Assembly (NCBI GenBank): GCA_964591705.1
Contig: CAZQCX010000024.1
Span: 1 to 21,807 of the forward strand
From: UBA11855 sp964591705
GTDB taxonomy: Archaea > Thermoproteota > Bathyarchaeia > Bathyarchaeales > Bathycorpusculaceae
Length of the DNA stretch: 21,807 bases
Direction of reading: 5' to 3'
The stretch's first letter is position 1; each line of letters starts with the position of its first letter. This document shows, in pieces, positions 13,104-20,550 of the stretch. A program made the position numbers and the translations under genes. A model generated the notes under the pieces. The model did not search any database. It was not told the origin of the DNA and saw only the letters and a list, made by a program, of their open reading frames with translations.

Positions 13104-14360
13104 ATGGCTTTAAACGCACAGGTGGTCACATTGTCCGAGGCAGAATCTAGGGTGAAGGAAAAAGGACAGCGCAGGGTGGAGTTCAGCTTCCCGCTCCTGA
13201 TCGTGCGAACAAAGTATTTCTCAGCGCTTTTTGACAGGCTTGGAAAACTTCGTTTCTCACGTTTCGCTTCTTGGCTTTCTTTGACAATTGCACCAATTGT
13301 TGGGGCGATCGGGCTGTTTCTGATTCTTACCAGTCTATTCGCTCTATTATGGAATCCAGCCGTAGGCGATTTCGCACGTGAGGCAGGTTTGGGCGCGTAT
13401 CTTCTTTTGCCTGGACTAAATCCCTTTTTGCCTTTCTTATATGGGTGGTTAGCGATTGTCGCTGCCATTGTGGTTCATGAAGGTGCTCACGGAGTAGCTG
13501 CGCGCAGCCTCGGGCTAGAGGTCAAATCGAGTGGATTGGTCTTCTTTCTTATCGTTCCTATTGGCGCTTTCGTGGATGTTGACGAGGAACAGCTCAAAAA
13601 GGCGAGGGCGAGAGTTACTTCACGGGTCATGGCCGCAGGCGTTGGCGCCAACGTGGTTGTTGCTGCAGCATGTTTGATTGGGGTTTTGGTCATTGTTGGC
13701 GGTTTGACTCCTGCTATCGATGGAGTGTATATTTCTGAGGTTTTACAAGGTTTGCCTGCTGAAGCTGCTGGTTTGTTGCCAAAAGATGTTTTTGTTTCAG
13801 TAGATGGGGTGAGAATAAACCGAACCTCAGACCTGAATGAGACAGTAGGACGCAAGCTCGCTGGTGATACGGTTCAGGTGATGGTTGCTAGAGGCCATAT
13901 GTGGCAGGAGTGGTTTACGACGGTTGTTAACTTGACTGTGTCCGAAAATCGCACAGTTATGGGTATACGTGTGGGTGATCTGCTGATTAAAGAGCGATTG
14001 AGAAACTATGTGTCTGTTACTCCGGTTGGGTTTTCTATGTACATAGTTCCGCCAGCGGTGGCTCCTGGTTTGACTCCTTTTTCAGATTCTCTTGCAGGTT
14101 TCTACACGAGTCCATTGGGGTCGCAATGGTCCGTTCTCGCAAACACGCTCTTCTGGTTATGGTTCGTGAACATAAACCTGGCAGTTTTCAACGCCTTGCC
14201 CATATACCCCCTTGATGGAGGCAGAATGTTCAACATCGCGCTGAAAAGCGTAGTCCGCGGAAAGCAACATGAGAAGCTCATCTCTGTAATCACCGTGGCC
14301 GTCACAGTGGTCCTTATCCTTGTTCTGTTGCTGACTGTCATAGTTCCCTTTATGACATGA
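13104..14360 (+). CDS. M50 family (site-2-type) membrane metalloprotease
   Basis: A 418-residue membrane protein that should cut transmembrane substrates within the bilayer. The zinc motif HEGAH at residues 125-129 (VVHEGAHGVAARSLGLEV) and the third ligand motif YPLDGGR at 368-374 define the family. Hydrophobic segments are near residues 58-83, 112-127, 175-200 and 395-417. A PDZ-like domain at about 210-290 (LQGLPAEAAGLLPKDVFVSV) is inserted between the two catalytic motifs, as in RseP-like proteases. The N-terminal 50 residues are soluble. ATG 13104 is preferred over TTG 13098 because of the TATA spacing. Its 3' end overlaps the converging DUF72 remnant by 11 bp. The physiological substrate is unknown. 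Confidence 0.88.
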   Translation: MALNAQVVTLSEAESRVKEKGQRRVEFSFPLLIVRTKYFSALFDRLGKLRFSRFASWLSLTIAPIVGAIGLFLILTSLFALLWNPAVGDFAREAGLGAYLLLPGLNPFLPFLYGWLAIVAAIVVHEGAHGVAARSLGLEVKSSGLVFFLIVPIGAFVDVDEEQLKKARARVTSRVMAAGVGANVVVAAACLIGVLVIVGGLTPAIDGVYISEVLQGLPAEAAGLLPKDVFVSVDGVRINRTSDLNETVGRKLAGDTVQVMVARGHMWQEWFTTVVNLTVSENRTVMGIRVGDLLIKERLRNYVSVTPVGFSMYIVPPAVAPGLTPFSDSLAGFYTSPLGSQWSVLANTLFWLWFVNINLAVFNALPIYPLDGGRMFNIALKSVVRGKQHEKLISVITVAVTVVLILVLLLTVIVPFMT

Positions 14361-15105
14361 CTGCGTCCTCAGACAAAACCGCCCTCGCTGATTCAACACC
14401 AGTGAACAAAGTCGAAGATAGGAAGACACTGTCTTTCTTGCACTGCAGAAACCTCAATGCGTCGCTATTCATCTTGATACCGTGATAGGATATCGCAACG
14501 ATTTTCGCTCCAGTCTTCAACGTCTTCTCATCGATCTCAACGAGTTCATCATCAGTAAACTGGTAAGCATTGTGCTTTCCCTTCCCAAAATACGCGAGTA
14601 AGTCACCTCAGAGGTGAAGCTCGGTTGTTCCCTCGAGAGATCCATGCTGTGAACCACATCTTAATGTTTCATAAGCCTAGCCAGTTCAGGAGTGACCTTC
14701 GACCTAGCTTCCCAAACAATCCTGATCCCCCTATGACTCACCGAAGACAAAAAGCCATGTGCAGCCTCAACAGCCTGCGAATCAAAAACGTAGTTCGCAG
14801 GCGTTTCAAGAACCAAAAAAGGCGACCACAGAATTTTGCAATGAGTAATCATTCTCTCCCAAAGAGGAAGCTTCATCAATCGACCTCAGACCAACTCGAT
14901 GAGTCAAGTCTTGATGGCAACGCACGGCAAACGTGAATTCCATCGGAACCGTTCGTCGCCAACCTTCCACCGTTCGCGTTTCAGGGTACTCATAGAAAGT
15001 GTAGTTTACCTCGAAGTTGAAGACCTCTGAGTAAGTTTCTATATTTGGCTTGTCGAGGACGTTGAAGTATGCCCAACCACCAGCTCCAACAAGGTACTCT
15101 ACCAA
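14350..15105 (-). pseudogene. DUF72 (YecE-like) protein gene broken by two frameshifts and a stop
   Basis: Read on the minus strand from TTG 15105, the pieces form one DUF72 protein of about 250 residues: EYLVGAGGWAYFNVLDKPNI, TVPMEFTFAVRCHQDLTHRV, then a frameshift near 14868-14873, WERMITHCKILWSPFLVLET, VFDSQAVEAAHGFLSSVSHR, VTPELARLMKH, a TAA stop, DVVHSMDLSREQPSFTSEVT, a second frameshift near 14596 (apparently one T lost), and HNAYQFTDDELVEIDEKTLK ending VESARAVLSEDAVMS. The order and spacing match an intact DUF72 TIM-barrel protein, so little besides the three lesions is lost. DUF72 has no established function to my knowledge. The multiple lesions make a real pseudogene likelier than an assembly error. 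Confidence 0.8.
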
Positions 15106-15355
15106 AACATAGTGCTCTCCGAAACAAGTATCGCTGAACTTGCTGATTAACCTAGTTCAAGATAGACAAGACAAACAGATCTTGTTCTTTCGTGATCTCG
15201 TTTTTGTATTGTGGCAGAGAAGTCCTGTCGGGAAATCCGAAAAGCAGATAAGGACAACGTCCGAGAGTGCATAGACCTCCTAGGAGCACAAACATCTGAC
15301 AGACCATCGTCAACTAATAGATGAGATTGAAAGAACTATTGTCCGAGATTTTGGA

Positions 15356-16936
15356 TTGTCTTACCCCGAAATCAAGAACCTTCACTCCTCTATGCTGCAA
15401 GAGATAACCGCCCAAGCAAGCAAATCCCCCGTATACAAGGGACTCCCAACCATCTCTGACATAACACGCCTGAACGAACTCCCCCTCACGACCTACGCCC
15501 ACATCCAAGAGTGTTTTGACCGGCTAGGACTTGAGCAAACCCTCCTGAGTCCCCCGGCGAGATTCTGGCACACATCCGGCTCAACTGGAAAGCCTAAGAA
15601 GATATACTATGGGAAACGTGACTTGGACGAAATTGCCCTGGGGCTCTTCCAGATTCTCTATCTCTGCGGAGCCAGACCGTGGAACAATGCATGGGTAGTC
15701 ACAGCTAGTGGTGGAGAGACCCTGTTTGGCTTGGTTGTGGAAAAGTACGGTCTTGACGGAACCATTACGCCCCTTGCAGGACAGATGGACTTGATAAAAG
15801 CCCTCAGGCAAGCCTCAAAACTCGACAGGATTGACGTAATCGTTGGCGTAACATGGCTCTACCTTCTGATGGACAGGATTGTGAAAGACCCCCAAGATTT
15901 ACAGAAGCTGGTAACAGAGGAGATAAGGAACAGACTGAAGGTTCCAGTTGTCCCCAAACTGGTCGCCAAGTATCTACTCCGCGGCATCAACTATGATAAG
16001 CTCAGACAATCCCTTGCTAATTCCACACTAGGATTCTCCCACGCGGAAGCGCTCTCGCCCTACCTCACAAAGATAAGAGAAGCGTATCCAAAGCTGGAGA
16101 TGCATGATGTCTTCGGATCCACAGAACAATGGATCCAAGCTGTCCAAGTTTCGCCAGATCGAGACTGGCTAACCTTCTTCCTTAAGTACTCCATACCTGA
16201 GATAGCCCCCCCAGAAGAAATCTCCAAAGCGAAACAAGACCGCAAATACAGAGTCAAGGCTACTCCATGGTACGAATGGACTGAAGGACTCTGCGGAGAA
16301 CTAATTATCACGCGAGCTAATGAATGCCTCCCCTTGGTGAGATATCCAACTGGAGACCTCGTGAAAGTGGTGAATCCCGCCTTCAGATTCAGCGTCAAGT
16401 TCGAAAGCGGAGAAATGGAGATCACTCTCCCAGCGGTAAAGACATTGGGGAGAGCTGCCGACTCAGTAGATTTCGAGGGAACAGACGAGTCAGGCAACTT
16501 CCTAGGATTCAAAGTCTACTCAAGACAGGTAAACGACGCCTTAATTGGACTGAAAAACGTGAGATGGTGGGAACTCTACCAAGTCAGAGGAAGCCCAGGT
16601 CGATTCGTCTTCCTAATAATTCCCGAGAAAGAAGTGCCAGACGAAACTACCTTCAGAAAAGAGATCATCCAAGCCCTCGTATACATGTTCGACGACTTCA
16701 CTGCCGCAGCGCAAGGGAGAGCATACTTAGTTGGTGGAGCTTCCGCCACGATGGACCAGAGCAAATACCTAGAAGTAATGATTACGCGACCATCGGCCTA
16801 CAACATCATAGACAAAGAGATAAAAAGACGGATGAGAGAGGGGAGGACGATCGGTCAACTCAAACCAAAGAGAATATATGTTGTCGAAGGAGATGAACCT
16901 CTCCTCACAATGACCCGGGAAAAGATGCAGGCATAA
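15356..16936 (+). CDS. Phenylacetate-CoA ligase-like adenylate-forming enzyme
   Basis: A 526-residue member of the PaaK/CapK branch of acyl-CoA synthetases, which activate a carboxylic acid as acyl-AMP. The phosphate loop HTSGSTGKPKKIYYGKRDL (residues 72-90), the DVFGSTEQ adenine-site motif near 255 and the RYPTGDLVKV motif near 331 are present. The C-terminal part with KYLEVMITR resembles the mobile domain. It is about 90 residues longer than classical PaaK (roughly 430). The substrate cannot be told. TTG 15356 is the first usual start, but the codons just before it (from 15302, DHRQLIDEIERTIVRDFG) also read as protein, so the true N-terminus may be longer. It has no operon partners, and a U-rich terminator follows. 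Confidence 0.8.
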   Translation: MSYPEIKNLHSSMLQEITAQASKSPVYKGLPTISDITRLNELPLTTYAHIQECFDRLGLEQTLLSPPARFWHTSGSTGKPKKIYYGKRDLDEIALGLFQILYLCGARPWNNAWVVTASGGETLFGLVVEKYGLDGTITPLAGQMDLIKALRQASKLDRIDVIVGVTWLYLLMDRIVKDPQDLQKLVTEEIRNRLKVPVVPKLVAKYLLRGINYDKLRQSLANSTLGFSHAEALSPYLTKIREAYPKLEMHDVFGSTEQWIQAVQVSPDRDWLTFFLKYSIPEIAPPEEISKAKQDRKYRVKATPWYEWTEGLCGELIITRANECLPLVRYPTGDLVKVVNPAFRFSVKFESGEMEITLPAVKTLGRAADSVDFEGTDESGNFLGFKVYSRQVNDALIGLKNVRWWELYQVRGSPGRFVFLIIPEKEVPDETTFRKEIIQALVYMFDDFTAAAQGRAYLVGGASATMDQSKYLEVMITRPSAYNIIDKEIKRRMREGRTIGQLKPKRIYVVEGDEPLLTMTREKMQA

Positions 16937-16992
16937 AGGTTACTTGGCGCCTCCTAACTTGCAGATAGCTAATGGAAACCAGCGAGTGTGTG

Positions 16993-17010
16993 TTTCTTTT
17001 TTCATTCTTT
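16993..17010 (+). terminator. U-rich terminator after the adenylate-forming enzyme
   Basis: TTTCTTTTTTCATTCTTT begins about 57 nt after the stop of the preceding gene. Archaeal RNA polymerase terminates at such T-rich tracts without a hairpin. Confidence 0.5.
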
Positions 17011-17391
17011 GTACGAAATTGCTTTTCTCTGCGTTGCCTTTATGACTTGAACTTTTTCTAAACCGTGATGTGTGAGGTCTGGTCGACTCTGGGAATGCTT
17101 GAAATCCATGAGTCGGCAATTGTCAGTTGTGAAAGAAAAAGCGAATTTGGAGACGATTTAGGTTTGAGGACTGGGTTTTGGGGGCGATCACCCGCTCTGC
17201 GGGTCTCGGAGGCAAGCGGAAACAATTGTCCGGTGTTTCACGCAAAATTCTTAATTAGCGGTCAAAATTTAGGGATAATTATCACATGCTGCCTCAATAG
17301 TAAAAAAGGTAGTCAATTTTCAGACTGACTAGAAACTAAAAGTGCAAACAAAGATAACAGCTCTTGCGGATTCTCAAGAAGCAAAATGAAA
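17011..17391. other. Intergenic region with a tight hairpin and AT-rich palindrome
   Basis: No gene is supported here. At 17190-17204 ACCCGC-TCT-GCGGGT forms a perfect 6-bp stem with a 3-nt loop, standing out against AT-rich surroundings. At 17274-17283 GATAATTATC is a perfect 10-bp palindrome, possibly an operator for the downstream genes. No tRNA arm structure could be completed around the hairpin. The base composition turns AT-rich from about 17240. Confidence 0.4.
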
Positions 17392-17405
17392 AGAGGTGAA
17401 AACAC

Positions 17406-17924
17406 ATGAAAAAGATCACAATTGCATTTTTAGGTTTAGCGGCAACTTTATTGATGGGGCTATTTATTGCGGTACCAGTTATCGCTAATCCTGCAGATGG
17501 ACAAAAGGTTCCAGTTGAGATTAAATGGAAACCTACAGGATCAACTCTCCTTGATCGCCTTGATTCCGATGGTCTTTCACATAGGTGGATAAGGACAACC
17601 TGGAATGTTGAACTTTATATTGATGGTTCATTAACGCCTATTACGGGAACAGCAGTTACTGAAAGACTTGTACTATGGGCGTTTTCGAAATTGCAGATGG
17701 CAATCTACAACGAAGATTATGTACTTTCTTTCCCTACTTTGGGAGGAGGATTTGAAGGCAACGCTCACCTAGTGCTCAAGGACTATGTTAGCGCTACAGA
17801 CTATCAAATGAAAGTGCATGGACTTTTCCAGGGAACTGGAGACTTGGAAGGACAAACCATAAATGCAGGATTGGATTGGGGACCACCGAATTACACGTGG
17901 CAAGGTTATCTGCTAAAACCTTAG
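17406..17924 (+). CDS. Secreted protein with signal peptide, unknown
   Basis: A 172-residue protein from ATG 17406, with a strong ribosome site GAGGTGA at about 17394-17400. The N-terminus MKKITIAFLGLAATLLMGLF followed by IAVPVIANPADG is a classical signal peptide, with likely cleavage near VIA-NPA. The mature part of about 143 residues is rich in beta-type sequence with Trp and Tyr (WIRTTWNVELYIDGSLTPIT, GNAHLVLKDYVSATDYQMKV, LDWGPPNYTWQGYLLKP) and has no cysteine, so it is probably a compact secreted or surface beta protein. No family is recognised. A long U-tract terminator follows directly. It precedes two TrmB-like regulators in the same direction and could be a target of theirs. Confidence 0.7.
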   Translation: MKKITIAFLGLAATLLMGLFIAVPVIANPADGQKVPVEIKWKPTGSTLLDRLDSDGLSHRWIRTTWNVELYIDGSLTPITGTAVTERLVLWAFSKLQMAIYNEDYVLSFPTLGGGFEGNAHLVLKDYVSATDYQMKVHGLFQGTGDLEGQTINAGLDWGPPNYTWQGYLLKP

Positions 17925-17931
17925 AATCTCC

Positions 17932-17946
17932 TTTTTTCTTTTTTTT
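17932..17946 (+). terminator. U-tract terminator after the secreted protein gene
   Basis: TTTTTTCTTTTTTTT starts 7 nt after the stop codon, a typical archaeal intrinsic terminator. It lies only about 22 nt before the next start, so the same AT-rich stretch (TTTATTAAATC) may serve as that gene's TATA region. Confidence 0.65.
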
Positions 17947-17968
17947 ATTAAATCAGTATGTGGGTCAC

Positions 17969-18298
17969 ATGAGTTTGAATCGTGTGTTGAAGTTACTTGA
18001 TAATTTTGGTTTCTCTAGAGTTGAGGCCGAGGTTTATGTTTATCTTGCTAAGACTGGCCCGCATGATAGCCAAGATTTAGTAGAAGGAATAAATATCAAT
18101 TATCAAAAACTGAATTTGGCTCTTCAAAAACTTTTAAAAAAAGGAGCTATAATCACCGAAGAAAAAAGAGTGGCATCGTACATAGCCTTGCCGTTCGAAG
18201 AACTGCTAAATAGGTATATTGAACTGAACATGGCACAATTACAAAATATCAAAATAAACAAACATGAACTGCTTGAGAATTGGAATAATCTTCCCTAA
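17969..18298 (+). CDS. HTH-only TrmB-like protein
   Basis: A 109-residue protein from ATG 17969 containing just the TrmB-type winged helix (NRVLKLLDNFGFSRVEAEVY, then VYLAKTGPHDSQDLVEGINI, then KLNLALQKLLKKGAIITEEK) and the following helix (ALPFEELLNRYIELNMAQLQ). It stops at LLENWNNLP, exactly where the downstream 685-residue paralogue passes into its effector region (ILSDWQSI). Full TrmB proteins carry a ligand-binding C-terminal domain; this lacks it completely. The sequence is free of internal stops, so it may be a functional DNA-binding or dimerisation partner rather than a remnant. No ribosome site is evident; transcription may be leaderless. Confidence 0.7.
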   Translation: MSLNRVLKLLDNFGFSRVEAEVYVYLAKTGPHDSQDLVEGININYQKLNLALQKLLKKGAIITEEKRVASYIALPFEELLNRYIELNMAQLQNIKINKHELLENWNNLP

Positions 18299-18409
18299 AG
18301 AATAATTAGCAGAAATTGATTTTTACATTAGCAATTTAGCATACAACTTGCTAGAAAGAATTATCTACAAAGAAAGGCAATAAAGAATAATAAAATTGGT
18401 TGACAATAT

Positions 18410-20467
18410 TTGAGCCAAGAAAAAGTCCTAAGTACTCTGCAGAGTTTGGGATTATCGGCATCTGATGCGAGTGTATATGTTTATCTCGGAAAAAGAGGCA
18501 CGAAAAAAGCAAGTGAGCTTGTCCAAGCGCTCAAAATGCCAAAACAGCAACTCTATTCAATCTTAAAGAGTCTTCAGAGCAAAGGAATAATTGATGCTAC
18601 CCTTGAACGTCCGGCTAGGTTTTCAGCACAACCTTTTGAAAAAGTCTTAGATTTATTTGTAAAATTAAAAATGGAAGAAGTGCAGAAAATAAAGAATATC
18701 AAAACTGAAATTCTATCTGATTGGCAATCAATAACAATAGAAGAAATTGACCGCACTGAAAAATTTACCGTTCTTAAAGGTAAAGCCTACATTTATTCAA
18801 AACTAAAACAAATGAGAGAAAACACAAAAGAGCAACTGCAGATCATTTCAACGGTTGCTGGATTAATGCGTGCTGACCAATTTGGATTTTTGGATCCATC
18901 AACTCACTCCGGAAAAGTAATCAAAATTAGATTCCTAACTGAATTATCAGAGCAAAATGTAAACGTCATGAAAAATCTTCTCCATCAAAAGAAGAACGCA
19001 GGCTTTAAATTTGAAGGTAGAGTACCCGAACTTGGAGTAAAACCATTTTCAAGAATAATTATTCAAGATGGGCAAGAAGCGGCTATTTTCATTTCCAATG
19101 ATGAAAAGAATTACCAACCAGAAACGGATACATGTCTTTGGACTGATTGCAAAGCCTTGGTCAGCTCTTTCTCAGCCGTTTTTGAAGAACTTTGGCATAA
19201 TTCAACGGATATTGAAAACAAAATCTTGGAAGAAACAGGCAAAGCAAGTTGTCAAAAAATAGTTTTTAATAATACTGAGGAAGCTAAAACCAAATATTAT
19301 GATTCAATCTCTAAAGCTAAAAAAGGAATTATTATAATAACTTCATTGGAGAACCTCGAGCATTATGAAAAAAGAATACAACTTGATAGGTTAACCAGCA
19401 AAAATGTAACTATACGGTTAATGGCGCCCATTACATGCAAGAATTTTAATTTATTAACTAGATTGTCTGACTATTGTGAAATTAGACATATACCGCCGAA
19501 ATACGTAGATACTACATTGATTGATGAACGTCATCTTTTTCAATTCAAATCATCACCTATAAAAGGAAATACAAGTGCCATTGATGATAATTATTTCAAG
19601 AATACTTTCTATACGAATGATTTGAACCATATTGAGAGAAATAGAAACATTATCTTTGATATTTGGGCAAAAGCGTGCTCGCCGTTCATTTTTGCTCCAA
19701 AGCGCTCTGTTCAATCTACTAAAGCTATTGGTGAGTCGACAATTGAAGAGGAACGCAGTGCAGCATATAGCAAGGTATTTACCTTTATTGACAAACCAAA
19801 TATGCCAATCGGCGTCTCAGAAAAAGAAGTATTAGACAAAATAATTAATGCTAAAAAACACTCACCTGCGAATTATTTGAAGGAGGGTATAACAAATTAT
19901 GGCAGTTTTGCACAAGCTTTCATTAATCTGCCCAAAGAGGTTAACATCCCTAATTTGATGGTTCAAATTTGGCATGATAACTCTCAATCTTCTTTTGGTG
20001 AAAGTGATACCCTGGTTTTTTATACTTTAAGTGATCTTCAAAGAGAACCATCATATAGCTGGGCAGCAACTGTCTGTGATAATCGTAGAATGGTGGATTT
20101 TCTCAGGTCCTTTCATACTGAAGCTTCAAAAATGCCGATATTTCTGTTTAAGAATAATGAGCTTGAAGTTAGAATTCAAGGAAATAGACTTTTTGTCGGG
20201 TGGACCAAGCCCATACCTCTCTCAAAATGTTGTATCATGCCTCCTTCATGCCTTCTTTTTGAAGGATACGGTGATTTAAGAACAAATTTCTCAAAAATTG
20301 ATTTTCAAAAGGGGCGGCTTTTGGAACATGAAGGAAATAGCTTTGAGGCCTTTACAACTTTCATATATTCTTCATCAAAAGTTTCTATGCCTGGAATCAA
20401 TGGCTTGCTATTCAGAGATTCAATCATCACCTATGTCCCTCCAGGAGTAGATGGTAGAAAACAATAG
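18410..20467 (+). CDS. Large TrmB-like regulator with two effector domains and an unknown C-terminus
   Basis: A 685-residue protein from TTG 18410; TGA in the same frame just upstream excludes a longer start, and AATAATAAAATT about 20 nt before suggests leaderless transcription. Residues 1-75 form a TrmB winged helix (VLSTLQSLGLSASDASVYVY, QQLYSILKSLQSKGIIDATL) and 76-107 a coiled helix. Residues 118-270 resemble the PLD-like effector domain of TrmB proteins (SRIIIQDGQEAAIFISNDE, LVSSFSAVFEELWHNS). Residues 283-425 look like a second copy (YYDSISKAKKGIIIITSLEN, YVDTTLIDERHLFQFKSSP, NRNIIFDIWAKA). Neither has an HKD catalytic motif, so they should bind ligand rather than cleave. Residues 455-685 are a further globular region I do not recognise. 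TrmB regulators usually sense sugars; the ligand here is unknown. Confidence 0.75.
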   Translation: MSQEKVLSTLQSLGLSASDASVYVYLGKRGTKKASELVQALKMPKQQLYSILKSLQSKGIIDATLERPARFSAQPFEKVLDLFVKLKMEEVQKIKNIKTEILSDWQSITIEEIDRTEKFTVLKGKAYIYSKLKQMRENTKEQLQIISTVAGLMRADQFGFLDPSTHSGKVIKIRFLTELSEQNVNVMKNLLHQKKNAGFKFEGRVPELGVKPFSRIIIQDGQEAAIFISNDEKNYQPETDTCLWTDCKALVSSFSAVFEELWHNSTDIENKILEETGKASCQKIVFNNTEEAKTKYYDSISKAKKGIIIITSLENLEHYEKRIQLDRLTSKNVTIRLMAPITCKNFNLLTRLSDYCEIRHIPPKYVDTTLIDERHLFQFKSSPIKGNTSAIDDNYFKNTFYTNDLNHIERNRNIIFDIWAKACSPFIFAPKRSVQSTKAIGESTIEEERSAAYSKVFTFIDKPNMPIGVSEKEVLDKIINAKKHSPANYLKEGITNYGSFAQAFINLPKEVNIPNLMVQIWHDNSQSSFGESDTLVFYTLSDLQREPSYSWAATVCDNRRMVDFLRSFHTEASKMPIFLFKNNELEVRIQGNRLFVGWTKPIPLSKCCIMPPSCLLFEGYGDLRTNFSKIDFQKGRLLEHEGNSFEAFTTFIYSSSKVSMPGINGLLFRDSIITYVPPGVDGRKQ

Positions 20468-20550
20468 CTGTAAGAGATTATTATCCCTAAGAATCCTAAC
20501 AGAATTCTTAATTACCTGTTTCGCGCTGATAGTTGACCCGGGTATTAATC

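Noticed and set aside
13025..13468. 147-codon minus-strand frame
   Set aside because: Antisense to the N-terminal part of the M50 protease; low-complexity basic composition typical of shadow frames.
16324..16896. 190-codon plus-strand frame inside the adenylate-forming enzyme
   Set aside because: Arg/Ser-rich out-of-frame shadow; the enzyme's motifs are in the other frame.
17181..17245. Possible tRNA around the GC-rich hairpin
   Set aside because: No T-arm consensus, no acceptor stem and no CCA-side pairing could be completed.
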